From Corynebacterium kalinowskii (GTDB taxonomy: Bacteria; Actinomycetota; Actinomycetes; Mycobacteriales; Mycobacteriaceae): a DNA stretch of 64,000 nucleotides. The notes beneath the pieces were generated by a model that worked only from the letters and a program-made list of their open reading frames with translations, had not been told where the DNA came from and searched no databases. This document shows positions 10,736 through 19,443 of the stretch, in pieces (the first letter of the stretch is position 1; every line of letters begins with the position of its first letter). The position numbers and the translations under genes are program-made. Location of the stretch: assembly GCF_009734385.1 (NCBI RefSeq), contig NZ_CP046452.1, forward strand, positions 124,001 through 188,000. The letters are read 5' to 3'.

Positions 10736-11284
10736 TTAGATACGGATGCCGTACTTCGCTAGGAAGTCGGCAACAATCTGCTGCAAATTTGGCACGGTGA
10801 CCCACTGGCCACCAGGAAGCTGAACATTAAAGGAAGGCAGGCCTGGAGCGGAGGAGTTAATCGCGCCAGCAGGAGCAGGAGCAGGTGCAGGCGCTGGAGC
10901 CGGTGCTGGGGCGTTATCTGCAGGTGCTGGAGCAGGAGCTGGCGCATTGTCGGCTGGTGCTGGAGCAGGGGCTGGAGCTGGAGCTGGGGCAGCGCCGCCA
11001 CCCTTGAGACCACAACGGTTAGCAGCTTCGTCTACGCGAGCCAGTGCTTCGCGGATCTGTGGGCCACGTGGGTCAACCATGGCGAGCAGGTTGGCCTGGG
11101 AAACCTTGTTGTTGTAGTCAGCCTCATTGGTCCAGTACTTGGTGGCCTGCTCGCAAGAGATTGGGCCAGCTGGCAGGGCAGCGAGGGCCTGGTCAATCTG
11201 GTCAGCGTGAGCGACGGTAGGGGCAGTGGTAGCGGCGACGGTCAGGGCAAAAGTGGCAATGGCACGGCGAGAAAAGTAAGTCAT
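10736..11284 (-). CDS. Secreted Pro-Ala-rich repeat protein, unknown function
   Basis: A 182-residue exported protein. A signal peptide (likely cleavage after AHA) is followed by a small helical domain of about 75 residues with two cysteines (SCEQ and NRCG), which could form a disulfide. Next comes a low-complexity Ala-Pro stretch of roughly 45 residues with ADNAPAP units, and a C-terminal peptide ending LAKYGIRI. The Ala-Pro tract probably spans the cell wall. The ATG at 11284 places the signal peptide at the N-terminus; a start at 11311 would add nine residues. The DNA encoding the tract is a GC-rich tandem repeat likely to vary in length. Confidence 0.82.
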   Translation of the reverse strand: MTYFSRRAIATFALTVAATTAPTVAHADQIDQALAALPAGPISCEQATKYWTNEADYNNKVSQANLLAMVDPRGPQIREALARVDEAANRCGLKGGGAAPAPAPAPAPAPADNAPAPAPAPADNAPAPAPAPAPAPAPAGAINSSAPGLPSFNVQLPGGQWVTVPNLQQIVADFLAKYGIRI

Positions 11285-11416
11285 GGTGATCAATATCGCA
11301 TACTTTTCCATATAACGCTACACAACAGTGATCAACTACTGTCACATTGGCGGTCTTGTACTGGTGTTATGGGAAACCCCTGTGCGCCTATTATGAACCC
11401 GCGTTAGGCTGGCCCC

Positions 11417-12742
11417 ATGGAGAAGATGCGGACCGCAGTCGAAGCCGTCGATCGGTTAATCGAGCTCTACCAAGACGCCACCACCCTCGGCGTTCAGCTC
11501 CTCGAGCGCGACAGCGCCGAAGGTTACGACCAGGTCGTGTACCCCAAGCTGATCGTTGACGTGGAACACTGGCGCCCGATCGACCGTACGGAACCCTTCG
11601 GGTACGTCGATAAGCCCGGGCGGTACGCAGCCACCCTCTCGCGCCCGGCCATGATGCGCGGCTACCTCCTCGAAATGCTCGACCGCTTGACCAGCAACTA
11701 CCCGTGCACCATCCACGTCGGGCCGTCCGAGGAGCAAATCCCGCCCGAGTACATCGACGATGCCCCCACCATCGAACGCTCGCCCGACTCCAAACTGCCG
11801 CGCCCCTCGCTCGACGCCGTAGACGACGCCATTATCGACGGCGAATGGTCCGCATTCCACGGCGAGGAGCTCCCGCTCTTCCACTTCAGCGCCCAACGCT
11901 TCGACCTCGCCTGCAAACGCATCGAGCACTACACCGGCCTGCCAGTCGAATCCGTGCAAAAGTTCATCCTGTTCACCAACTACCAAATGCACACGACCGA
12001 GTTCGTGTCCTTCGGTCGGAGCGCGGGCGGGCGATACACGTCGCTGGAAGTGCCTCGTGAAGGCGTGCAAATGCCTCGCTATGACCTCTGCACGGAGGCG
12101 GGGGACGGCATCACGATGATCAACATCGGCGTCGGCCCGTCCAACGCCAAAACAATTACCGACTGCCTGGCCGTACTGCGCCCCGAATGCTGGGTCATGA
12201 TCGGACACTGCGCCGGCCTCGACGGCCGCATGCGCATCGGCGACCTCATCCTCGGCAACGCCTACCAGCGCCACGACCACGTGCTCGACGGGCACCTGCC
12301 CGGCGGCGTCCCGATCCCAGCCGTTCCTGAAGTACAACGCGCGCTGGAAGCCGCCGTCCGCAACATCTACGGTGACGACGCCGAACTCATGCGCACCGGC
12401 ACCGTCTTGTCCACCGACGACCGTAACTGGGAATGGCACACTCCCAAGCGACTCTGGAAGTCCCTCCGCGGCTCCACCGCCGTCGCCGTAGACATGGAAT
12501 CCTCCGCACTCGCGGCGAATGGTTATCGGTACCGGATTCCTTACGGAACTCTTTTGAGCGTGTCTGACCTGCCATTACATGCCGTGCCGAAGCTGCCGGC
12601 AGGCGCGCAATCCTTCTACAAGTCCTCCAAGGAAGCCCACGTCATGTGCGCCGTCCGGGCCGTGGAAGCACTGGCAGCCGAACCCGACCGGCTGCAGACA
12701 CGCAAGCTGCGTCGGACCATTGGAGAGGTGCCGTTTAGATAA
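11417..12742 (+). CDS. amn: AMP nucleosidase
   Basis: Hydrolyses AMP to adenine and ribose 5-phosphate, regulating the adenylate pool. This 441-residue protein has the Amn N-terminal domain (YPKLIVDVEHWRP, RPAMMRGYL) and a C-terminal nucleoside-phosphorylase-like fold. The latter contains INIGVGPSNAKTITDC, MIGHCAGLDGRMRIGD and the VDMESSALAANGY segment with the catalytic region. It is somewhat shorter than the 484-residue E. coli protein. A TATTAT -10 box lies 22 bases before the ATG. Its stop overlaps the convergent DUF559 gene by 8 bases. Confidence 0.93.
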   Translation: MEKMRTAVEAVDRLIELYQDATTLGVQLLERDSAEGYDQVVYPKLIVDVEHWRPIDRTEPFGYVDKPGRYAATLSRPAMMRGYLLEMLDRLTSNYPCTIHVGPSEEQIPPEYIDDAPTIERSPDSKLPRPSLDAVDDAIIDGEWSAFHGEELPLFHFSAQRFDLACKRIEHYTGLPVESVQKFILFTNYQMHTTEFVSFGRSAGGRYTSLEVPREGVQMPRYDLCTEAGDGITMINIGVGPSNAKTITDCLAVLRPECWVMIGHCAGLDGRMRIGDLILGNAYQRHDHVLDGHLPGGVPIPAVPEVQRALEAAVRNIYGDDAELMRTGTVLSTDDRNWEWHTPKRLWKSLRGSTAVAVDMESSALAANGYRYRIPYGTLLSVSDLPLHAVPKLPAGAQSFYKSSKEAHVMCAVRAVEALAAEPDRLQTRKLRRTIGEVPFR

Positions 12743-13697
12743 CGCGCGCTGGATTTGGTGAAGCAGACTGACGTTTCGACCGGTTTTCTATAGTCTGCAT
12801 TGCCAAATCCGGCCCGCCTTGCTGGCGAATACGCTGGACCACCCTACGAATGAGATCCTCCTCGCGCCGAATCATACCTTTGGACACTCGCAGCACAGTC
12901 CAACCGCGTTCTTCGAGGAAGGCGGTAATTTCATTGTCACGATCCACGTTTCTCTGCTCGTTGTGGACAGAGCCGTCGTAATATACCGCCACCTTGAGCC
13001 TTTTCCAGGCGAAGTCGATGACGGTGATCAGACGGTTATCGTCATAAATCGCCACTTGGGTTTCCCACCCCGGGAGAAGGCGACCAAGGATCAGGCGCAG
13101 GGAAGTTTCGGGTGGTGAATCGCAACGGTCGTCGGCAAGCTTCAGCAACCTGTTGAGCTTGCGTTTGCACAGGCGATTGCGAGCAGCCTCGCGCAGCTCA
13201 CCGCGTGTGGCCGAGGTGTAGCGGAGGGTGGCGTCGATGATCTGGATCGCGCGGAGTTCGTGGAGCCAGATTCCGGTGACTTTTGGCGTCCAGAAGTTTA
13301 TCCGCTTGCGGAGGACGTAAATCAAGCAATCGATGGCCGCCGTTGCCGGATCGACACACACTAAGTCGGGAAAGTGCTGGTCAAGGCCATGGTAGGGAGT
13401 GAAAGTCACGCCCTTGACCAAGTGCATCCCATCCTCCTCACGAATCCCGCGAGCCGGAGTATGGACCGTCACCAGATCGACATCCCACCAAAAGGGAACC
13501 CCATGGAACGCAAGAGCAGCAAACCCACCAATAGCGCCGGAAGGAAAACGCAGGTGGGCAGCGCGAACGCGAAAGGCGGAATCCTTCGCCCCCTCCGACG
13601 CGGAATAGATCCCATAAGAATGCTTGACCCACTGGCCATTACGAATCGCAGAAAGACGGATTTCAGAAGCAGTACGAGGCAAAGTAAAAGTGTTCAC
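12735..13697 (-). CDS. DUF559-type protein with C-terminal Vsr/PD-(D/E)xK-like nuclease domain
   Basis: A 320-residue protein of unknown substrate. The N-terminal two thirds resemble the AbiEi/DUF559 proteins common in actinobacteria. Residues about 195-295 look like a Vsr-like nuclease: E197, D228 in VIDFAW, then VYYDGSVH (D241, H245) and the helix DRDNEITAFLEERGW. The usual acidic residue two places before D241 is a tyrosine, so activity is uncertain. It starts with GTG. The last about 20 codons are supplied by a 60-bp palindromic repeat that also occurs just upstream of the gene, so the gene is bracketed by direct repeat copies. It could be a nuclease, a TA-related protein or a degraded selfish gene. 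Confidence 0.75.
   Translation of the reverse strand: MNTFTLPRTASEIRLSAIRNGQWVKHSYGIYSASEGAKDSAFRVRAAHLRFPSGAIGGFAALAFHGVPFWWDVDLVTVHTPARGIREEDGMHLVKGVTFTPYHGLDQHFPDLVCVDPATAAIDCLIYVLRKRINFWTPKVTGIWLHELRAIQIIDATLRYTSATRGELREAARNRLCKRKLNRLLKLADDRCDSPPETSLRLILGRLLPGWETQVAIYDDNRLITVIDFAWKRLKVAVYYDGSVHNEQRNVDRDNEITAFLEERGWTVLRVSKGMIRREEDLIRRVVQRIRQQGGPDLAMQTIENRSKRQSASPNPARVI
12751..12810. repeat. 60-bp interrupted palindrome, copy A
   Basis: Starts GGATTTGG and ends CCAAATCC, with inner arms GCAGACT / AGTCTGC. It differs from copy B at 3 of 60 positions. It overlaps the 3' end of the DUF559 gene, encoding its C-terminal tail. Confidence 0.9.
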
Positions 13698-13751
13698 ACT
13701 TAGTTAGACTCGCGAAGTGGCTCGGAGGGTTCCATCAGACACCAACCTGTC

Positions 13752-13811
13752 GGATTTGGTGAAGCAGACTGATGTTTCGCCCGGTTTTCTATAGTCTGCA
13801 TTACCAAATCC
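13752..13811. repeat. 60-bp interrupted palindrome, copy B
   Basis: Same orientation as copy A and 57/60 identical, starting exactly 1001 bases later. It lies between the DUF559 gene start and the HAD hydrolase start. Confidence 0.9.
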
Positions 13812-13832
13812 GGCGCGCGTACTCTGGAAGCC

Positions 13833-14387
13833 ATGAAATACCTCTTCGACCTCTACGGGGTCCTGCTGAAAACGCAAACTGACCAGGCGCTGCGCAACTT
13901 GGAAGAAGTGCTCGGCTGTGGCCCCGAATTGTGGCCGGTGTACTGGCAGTTCCGCGGCGATTTCGATGCCGGCCGCGTGAGCGAAGAAGAGTATTGGGAG
14001 CTCGTGCGCGCGAAGCTGGATCTGCCGACATTCGACGTGGTCAAGGCCATCGAGGTCGACTACGCTGGCTGGCTGGAGGAAGACCCGGAGATGGTCGAAC
14101 GGGTCAAGTCGATAAAGCCCAAGGGCCTGCTCAGCAACATCCCTGCAGGTCTCGCGCGCCGGGTGCTGGAAAAGCACACGTGGCTCCAGGAGTTCGACTC
14201 GATTGCGATGTCCTGTGACATCGGGGTCGAGAAGCCGAATAGCAAGGCCTACGAGATCGCCCTGGAAATGCTGGGTGCGACACCGGAAGAGACGCTATTC
14301 TTCGATGACAACGAGGCAAACGTGAACGCGGCGCGGGAGTTGGGCATTCAGGCCGTGCTGTTTACCGGAATCGAGGACTTGAAATGA
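13833..14387 (+). CDS. HAD-superfamily hydrolase (subfamily IA type)
   Basis: A 184-residue cytoplasmic phosphatase-like protein. Motif I is FDLYGVLL (D6), with tyrosine where many HAD enzymes have the second aspartate; YihX-type proteins also deviate there. Motif II is LLSNIP, motif III lies in CDIGVEKPNSKAYE, and motif IV is FFDDNEANVNAA. A small helical cap sits between motifs I and II. The substrate is unknown. The stop overlaps the next gene in an ATGA arrangement, so the two are translated together. Copy B of the palindromic repeat lies just upstream. Confidence 0.85.
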   Translation: MKYLFDLYGVLLKTQTDQALRNLEEVLGCGPELWPVYWQFRGDFDAGRVSEEEYWELVRAKLDLPTFDVVKAIEVDYAGWLEEDPEMVERVKSIKPKGLLSNIPAGLARRVLEKHTWLQEFDSIAMSCDIGVEKPNSKAYEIALEMLGATPEETLFFDDNEANVNAARELGIQAVLFTGIEDLK

Positions 14388-14872
14388 TCATGGCGTTTGA
14401 GGGCAAGGAACCGAAGATCCATCCGAGCGCATTCGTGGCGCCGAATGCGACGATCATCGGTGATGTGGAAATCGGGCCGGATGCGAATATCTGGTTCAAC
14501 GTGGTGATTCGCGCGGACGTCAACAAGATCTCGATCGGCGCGCGCACCAACATCCAGGACGGGGCGGTGCTGCACGTGGATCGCGACGCGCCGTGCACGC
14601 TTGGCGACGACGTCACCGTCGGCCACATGGCGCTCGTCCACGGCACCACTGTTGGCAACGGCACCCTGGTGGGCATGAAGTCTGCGCTGCTCAGTAGGTC
14701 AGTAGTCGGCGAAGGCTGCCTCATCGCGGCGGGCGCGGTAGTGCTCGAAGGCCAAGAAATCCCGGAAAAAACCCTGGCAGCGGGCATCCCGGCGAAGGTT
14801 AAGCGCGAGAACGACCGGGAGTTCATCACCCATGCCGGTCGCTACGTCGAACTATCTAAGAAGTACCTTTAG
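14384..14872 (+). CDS. Gamma-carbonic-anhydrase-like left-handed beta-helix protein
   Basis: A 162-residue hexapeptide-repeat protein of the YrdA/CaiE family. Repeats of the I-G-x-x-x-x type run from residue 14 to about 135. Candidate zinc histidines are in LHVDRDA and VGHMALVHGTTVGNG, as in gamma carbonic anhydrases. Its actual activity (anhydrase, acyltransferase or none) cannot be told from sequence. It overlaps the HAD gene start-to-stop, and its 3' end overlaps the convergent ROK regulator by 17 bases. Confidence 0.88.
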   Translation: MIMAFEGKEPKIHPSAFVAPNATIIGDVEIGPDANIWFNVVIRADVNKISIGARTNIQDGAVLHVDRDAPCTLGDDVTVGHMALVHGTTVGNGTLVGMKSALLSRSVVGEGCLIAAGAVVLEGQEIPEKTLAAGIPAKVKRENDREFITHAGRYVELSKKYL

Positions 14873-15773
14873 CCAAGTCCAGGGGGTGCGCGCTCAGCTG
14901 AGCAAGTGAGAGTGCGTGGGTGATGGTGCGCAGCGTTTCCAGCTCGGGGCGCAGCACGCGGAGGGCGACGTCGCCGTGGAAAGCGTCGGTAAGCCGTGCT
15001 CGCAGTGTGGCGCGGTTGGCTGGGTCGGTGAAGTACGCGCCGGAGAACAGGATTTGGCGGGGACGACGCTCTGTGGTGAGGAATTCGATCCACTCGTCCA
15101 CAGTGAGGTCGCGGTCTGGCACCTTGATGCCGGTGGCCGAAATGTACGCGGCGGCGGTGACGTTCTCCGAGAACAGCACGAACACGTCCTCCTGCAAGAT
15201 GTCTTGTTGAATCTCGGCGAGTGCGATCGCGGCGGCGGCGTTGCAGGCGATAGTGGGGACGTGGAACTCGAACTCGAGGCGGTCGCGGATCGCGGCGAAA
15301 TCGTTCCAGTGGAGCGAGGCGGCGCTGAGAGCGATGCTCTTGATCGGCACCGTAAAGTCACCCTTCAGGCGGTAAATCGCCGCGATGATGTATTCGAGAG
15401 TGTCTGCGCAGACGTGATTCTTGGCGAACTCGCTGACCGTCACCTCGCGCACCATTCGGCCGCGCGAATCGTAGCAACCAATCACGGCGTCATCGCCATC
15501 CAGCGCCACGCCCACCAAAACAGCAGGCCAGGTAGCAAGTTCGAGTGGAACCACCGGGCGGCCCGGGCGGGCGGTGTTGACCAGATCACGACGCTCGCGC
15601 ACCAAACCGACCGAGGACAGTGCGCTGACGGCGCGCGTGATCGTCGGCTGGGACAGGCCTGTGACCTTCACCAGATCGCCACGACCGACATGCGGATTGC
15701 GCCGCACATGGTGTAGCACCTGTGCAGCCGGAGTGGCTGGTTTCTCAAAAATCTGACCGAACGCGAGTTGCAT
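14856..15773 (-). CDS. ROK-family transcriptional regulator
   Basis: A 305-residue DNA-binding protein. Residues 15-65 form a winged helix (GRGDLVKVTGLSQPTITRAVSAL), followed by a ROK fold starting around VALDGDDAVIGCYD. The kinase glycine/threonine pattern is degraded (DGDD rather than DGGT), so it should be a sugar-sensing repressor rather than a kinase. It diverges from the DUF885 peptidase gene, with 194 bases between them. The effector and targets are not visible in sequence. Confidence 0.85.
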   Translation of the reverse strand: MQLAFGQIFEKPATPAAQVLHHVRRNPHVGRGDLVKVTGLSQPTITRAVSALSSVGLVRERRDLVNTARPGRPVVPLELATWPAVLVGVALDGDDAVIGCYDSRGRMVREVTVSEFAKNHVCADTLEYIIAAIYRLKGDFTVPIKSIALSAASLHWNDFAAIRDRLEFEFHVPTIACNAAAAIALAEIQQDILQEDVFVLFSENVTAAAYISATGIKVPDRDLTVDEWIEFLTTERRPRQILFSGAYFTDPANRATLRARLTDAFHGDVALRVLRPELETLRTITHALSLAQLSAHPLDLAKGTS

Positions 15774-15953
15774 GGTTGTGAAAGTTAAATTCTGATCGAT
15801 GAGATTGCTATTGTTATGGAAAGTCTATCTGAGCTGGGGTAACGCTATAGGGAAAGATGGCAGGGTTCACAGTGAACCTTGGCGAGCCAAGAACAGCTGG
15901 GACGATTTTATAACATTTGCTCCAGCCGTGCTACACAATTGCCTGCATTTAGT

Positions 15954-15959
15954 TACACT
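15954..15959 (+). promoter_or_regulatory. -10 box TACACT before DUF885 gene
   Basis: TACACT ends 8 bases before the ATG at 15968, with no ribosome-binding sequence. This fits a leaderless or near-leaderless transcript. Confidence 0.5.
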
Positions 15960-15967
15960 GGTCGCTT

Positions 15968-17512
15968 ATGAGCAGGCAAAACCCCTCCCTTCTCGATGTC
16001 ACCTGTGAGGCATACGTCTTGGATGTCGCGAAACTCTCGCCCACCGACGCCACCGCCTGGGGAATTCCCGGCCACGAGCACGAGCTCCAAGACTTCTCAC
16101 CCGCCTACTGGGACGACCTCGCCGGCCTGGCCCGCGACCTGCTCGCCGACGTAGATGCCTTCGACGACTGCACCGATGACAGCGACGACGAAGACGACTT
16201 CGACAGCGCCGACCACATCACTGCCGCCATCCTCCGCGACCGCCTCGGCCTCCAACTCGACTTGCACCACCGCGCCGAATTCTATGGTCAGCTCAACAAC
16301 ATCGCCTCTCCTGTGCAAACCATTCGCGACACCTTCTCCCTCATGGAAGACCAGGAAGCGATCCGCGCCCGCCTGGCCGGTGTCCCCGCAGCCCTTGACG
16401 GCTACCGGGAATCCCTGGCTCTCGCTGCAGGTCAAGGCCGGGTAGCGGCCCTGCGTCAAGTGGAACTACTCATCGCTGAATGTGGCAACATGGGCGGATT
16501 CCTGCATGGCCTCGGCGCGCCCGAAGCCGAAGCTGACACCGCCGCGCGCGCCTTCGGTGAACTCGCCGACTGGCTCTCCGCCGAACTCGCCGGCGTTGCC
16601 CCCGCGTGCGATGCCGTCGGCCGCGAACGCTACGAACTGTTCTCTCACGAGTTCCTCGGCGCCAAAGTCGACCTCGACGAAGCCTATGAATGGGGACTCG
16701 ACGAACTCGCCCGCATCACCGCTGAGCAGGAAGCCCTCGCTCGGGAGCTGTATGGCAACGGAACGACCGTGACCGAAGCCATCGCCAGGCTGAATGCGGA
16801 AGAGGAATACACGATCCGGGGCGTCGATAAGCTGCGCGACTGGATGCAGGCCGTGGCGGATCGCGGCGTGGCCGAGTATGGGACGCCCCCGATCGAATGC
16901 TGCATCGACCCCGCCGGCACCGGTGGCATTTTCTACACCCCGCCCGCGCTCGACGGCACCCGCCCAGGCCGCATGTGGTGGTCCGTCGCTCCAGGTGAAG
17001 ACACCTTCCATACCTGGCAAGAACTCACCACGGTGTACCACGAAGGCGTCCCCGGCCACCATTACCAAATCACCGCCGCGCTGCAGGCACCGCTCAACCT
17101 GTGGCGACGCGTCGTCTGCTGGAACTCCGGCCACGGCGAAGGCTGGGCGCTCTACGCCGAAAACCTCATGGAGCACACCCCAGCCACGCGCATGGGGCTT
17201 CTCGACGCCCAACGGCTGCGAGCAGCACGCGTCGCACTCGATATCGGGGTGCACCTCGGCAAAAAGAACTGGGATGCTGCATATGCGCGCAACTTCCTGC
17301 GCGAAAACTGCTCGCTCAGTTCTGCTGCTTTGGAATTTGAGATCAACCGATACCTCGGCTGGCCAGGGCAAGCGCCGTCCTATGCGCTGGGGCAGCGACT
17401 CTGGGAGCAGATGCGGGACGAATCCGGGCTGCCACTATCCGAGTTTCATACGCGGGCGTTGTCTTACGGGTCGATCCCGCTGGGGTTGCTGCGCGAGATG
17501 ATGCGGGGCTAG
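15968..17512 (+). CDS. DUF885 family zinc peptidase-like protein
   Basis: A 514-residue protein of the DUF885 family, distantly related to zinc carboxypeptidases. The metal site is the hallmark YHEGVPGHHYQ, followed about 30 residues later by a GHGEGWALYAE block with the third ligand. No signal peptide is seen, so it should act in the cytoplasm. Residues 60-80 carry an unusually acidic stretch (DDCTDDSDDEDDFDSADH). It is monocistronic and convergent with the AbrB-type gene. Peptide substrates are unknown. Confidence 0.88.
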   Translation: MSRQNPSLLDVTCEAYVLDVAKLSPTDATAWGIPGHEHELQDFSPAYWDDLAGLARDLLADVDAFDDCTDDSDDEDDFDSADHITAAILRDRLGLQLDLHHRAEFYGQLNNIASPVQTIRDTFSLMEDQEAIRARLAGVPAALDGYRESLALAAGQGRVAALRQVELLIAECGNMGGFLHGLGAPEAEADTAARAFGELADWLSAELAGVAPACDAVGRERYELFSHEFLGAKVDLDEAYEWGLDELARITAEQEALARELYGNGTTVTEAIARLNAEEEYTIRGVDKLRDWMQAVADRGVAEYGTPPIECCIDPAGTGGIFYTPPALDGTRPGRMWWSVAPGEDTFHTWQELTTVYHEGVPGHHYQITAALQAPLNLWRRVVCWNSGHGEGWALYAENLMEHTPATRMGLLDAQRLRAARVALDIGVHLGKKNWDAAYARNFLRENCSLSSAALEFEINRYLGWPGQAPSYALGQRLWEQMRDESGLPLSEFHTRALSYGSIPLGLLREMMRG

Positions 17513-17549
17513 TTCTTGCGTGATTCTGGGGTGATTCTCTGGTGATTCC

Positions 17550-17650
17550 AGCTATGTGAAACCAGCTATTGGGAGTAGAACCTATGCTACTGAGCTAGTT
17601 TTAGGGGAGGTATCGCATCTGCAGCTCCGAATAGCTGGTTCTACATAGCT
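17550..17650. repeat. Long inverted-repeat element between convergent genes
   Basis: A 21-base left arm (17550-17570) and right arm (17630-17650) are complementary at all but two positions and enclose 59 bases. It fills the gap between two gene 3' ends. It resembles a miniature palindromic element or a long-stem terminator lacking a T-tract. Confidence 0.7.
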
Positions 17651-17653
17651 GAG

Positions 17654-18670
17654 TTAGCGCCGCTTGAGCAGCTTCGGCAAATAGCCCGCCACCAAGAGGA
17701 TCGCGATCAAGCGGATGACCTGGATCGCGGCGATGGCCGGGCCGGCCCCGAACTCGTCGGTAAGCGCCAGCACGGTCTCTAGCGCGCCGGGGCTGGAGGC
17801 GAGGTAGGCCTCGAAATAGGTGAGGTCGAGCCACCACATCAGGCCGATCGCGGTGATCGCGCAGGCGCCGAGCAGGAAGAAGATGAAGGCGAACGTTGCT
17901 GGTAGCTGGCGTGCGAACAATTTGAGCGCGGGGATCGAGAGCGCGCCGCCTGCGACCCAGCCGATGGAGACGAACGTTGCGATCTTCAGCTCCGCCGGTA
18001 GCGCGATTCCTGGGATGAGCTGAGCGGCGAGGATCGTCAGGAGCATCGGGCCGAGGATCGTTGGGGCGGGGAGCCTGAGGAGCTTGCCGAGCGGCTCTCC
18101 GGCGATCACGATCACGGCGATCGCTATGAGGGGAACTAGCTGGTAGGGGACGTTATGGTGTTCGACTGCGCCGCGGGGCACGTCCATGAGGGGCACCAGC
18201 AGCGGCAGGGAAATCGTGACCGTGAGCAGCCGCAGGTACTGGGTGAGCGTGACATAGCGATAGTCCGCCCCCATGTCATGAGCCAGCATTGGCATGACCG
18301 AAGCGCCGCCGGCCAGCATGGACAGCACACCCGTTTCGCGGGAGATCGCCTTTTCCGAGCGGGCAAGCAGCAGGCCACCGACGATGCCGATGCCAATTGT
18401 GATCGCAGAGACCGCCAATCCCGGGAGGACATAGTGGGCGAGTTCGCGCGGGTCAGCGGCAACAATCGGGGCGGCCGCCATGATGGCAATCAGGCTGCGG
18501 CCGAGGCGTTTGAGGAGTGGGTGAATCGGTAAGTCCTGGCCCGTGTACAACGCGATGCTTGCCGAACCTACAATGGCAGCCAGAATCCAACCGGCCGGCA
18601 CATGGAGCCAGTCGAAGAGGAAACCGCAAGCGAACGTCGCCACGATTACAAATAGCCACCGAACATACAC
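17654..18670 (-). CDS. AbrB-type membrane protein
   Basis: A 338-residue integral membrane protein with two tandem copies of the AbrB-duplication domain, about ten membrane helices in all. Despite the family name these are probably transporters or membrane regulators rather than DNA-binding proteins. No soluble domain is visible. It starts with GTG at 18670 and diverges from the TauE-type exporter gene with only 14 bases between start codons, so the promoters must overlap the genes. Confidence 0.85.
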   Translation of the reverse strand: MYVRWLFVIVATFACGFLFDWLHVPAGWILAAIVGSASIALYTGQDLPIHPLLKRLGRSLIAIMAAAPIVAADPRELAHYVLPGLAVSAITIGIGIVGGLLLARSEKAISRETGVLSMLAGGASVMPMLAHDMGADYRYVTLTQYLRLLTVTISLPLLVPLMDVPRGAVEHHNVPYQLVPLIAIAVIVIAGEPLGKLLRLPAPTILGPMLLTILAAQLIPGIALPAELKIATFVSIGWVAGGALSIPALKLFARQLPATFAFIFFLLGACAITAIGLMWWLDLTYFEAYLASSPGALETVLALTDEFGAGPAIAAIQVIRLIAILLVAGYLPKLLKRR

Positions 18671-18684
18671 CCTAAGGAGCTTAC

Positions 18685-19443
18685 GTGAGTGAGTGGGCCA
18701 TCCTCATCGTTGGATCGATCGCAGCCGGCTGGGTTGACGCCATGATCGGAGGCGGTGGCCTCATTCTCATCCCGCTCATCATGGCTGTATTTCCGGCAAT
18801 GGCGCCGGCCGCTGTGGTGGCCACGAACAAGGTCGCTGCGGTGACGGGCACAGCGTCGGCGGCGTGGACGTACGTGCGGAAAGTGCCGATTCCGCGCAAG
18901 CTTGCGCTGACGTACATTCCGCTGGCGGCGCTGTGCTCCGGTGGTGGCGCACTGGTTGCCTCGCTGATCGCCAAGGAGGTCATGCGGCCGCTGGTGATCG
19001 TGTTGATGCTGGTCGTTGGCACGATCGTGGCGCTCCGACCATCCTTCGGGCAAGCAAAGTCCGAGGAGAACCCCGTCATGTGGCGCCGGGTGGTGACACT
19101 GTTCGGCGTGGCCGCCATTGCGTTTTACGACGGCATCTTCGGCCCCGGCACCGGCATGTTCCTCATCATGGTCTTCACCGGCATCCTGTCCCAGGACTTT
19201 CTCGCCTCCACCGCCCTGACCAAGGTAGTGAACACCGCGACAAACCTCGGCGCGTTAGTGGTGTTCGCCCTGGGCGGGCACATCTGGTGGGAACTGGGCC
19301 TGACCCTCGCCGTGGCGAATGTGATCGGTGCGCAGCTCGGCGCGCGCACGGTGCTCGGCGGCGGCACGCGGCTCATTCGAATCCTATTACTGGTGATGGT
19401 CGTGGTGATGAGCTCTTACCTGGCGTGGCAGCAGTGGGGCTAG
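18685..19443 (+). CDS. TauE/SafE-family sulfite/anion exporter
   Basis: A 252-residue membrane protein with about eight helices in two repeated halves. The family hallmarks are GWVDAMIGGGGL near residue 10 and GIFGPGTGMFL in the second half. It probably exports a sulfur-containing anion. The GTG start has an AAGGAG box six bases upstream. It overlaps the start of the PAP2 gene. Confidence 0.9.
   Translation: MSEWAILIVGSIAAGWVDAMIGGGGLILIPLIMAVFPAMAPAAVVATNKVAAVTGTASAAWTYVRKVPIPRKLALTYIPLAALCSGGGALVASLIAKEVMRPLVIVLMLVVGTIVALRPSFGQAKSEENPVMWRRVVTLFGVAAIAFYDGIFGPGTGMFLIMVFTGILSQDFLASTALTKVVNTATNLGALVVFALGGHIWWELGLTLAVANVIGAQLGARTVLGGGTRLIRILLLVMVVVMSSYLAWQQWG

Noticed and set aside
10860..10995. 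A repeated region that could be taken for a CRISPR array
   Set aside because: It is a coding Ala-Pro tandem repeat with no spacers.
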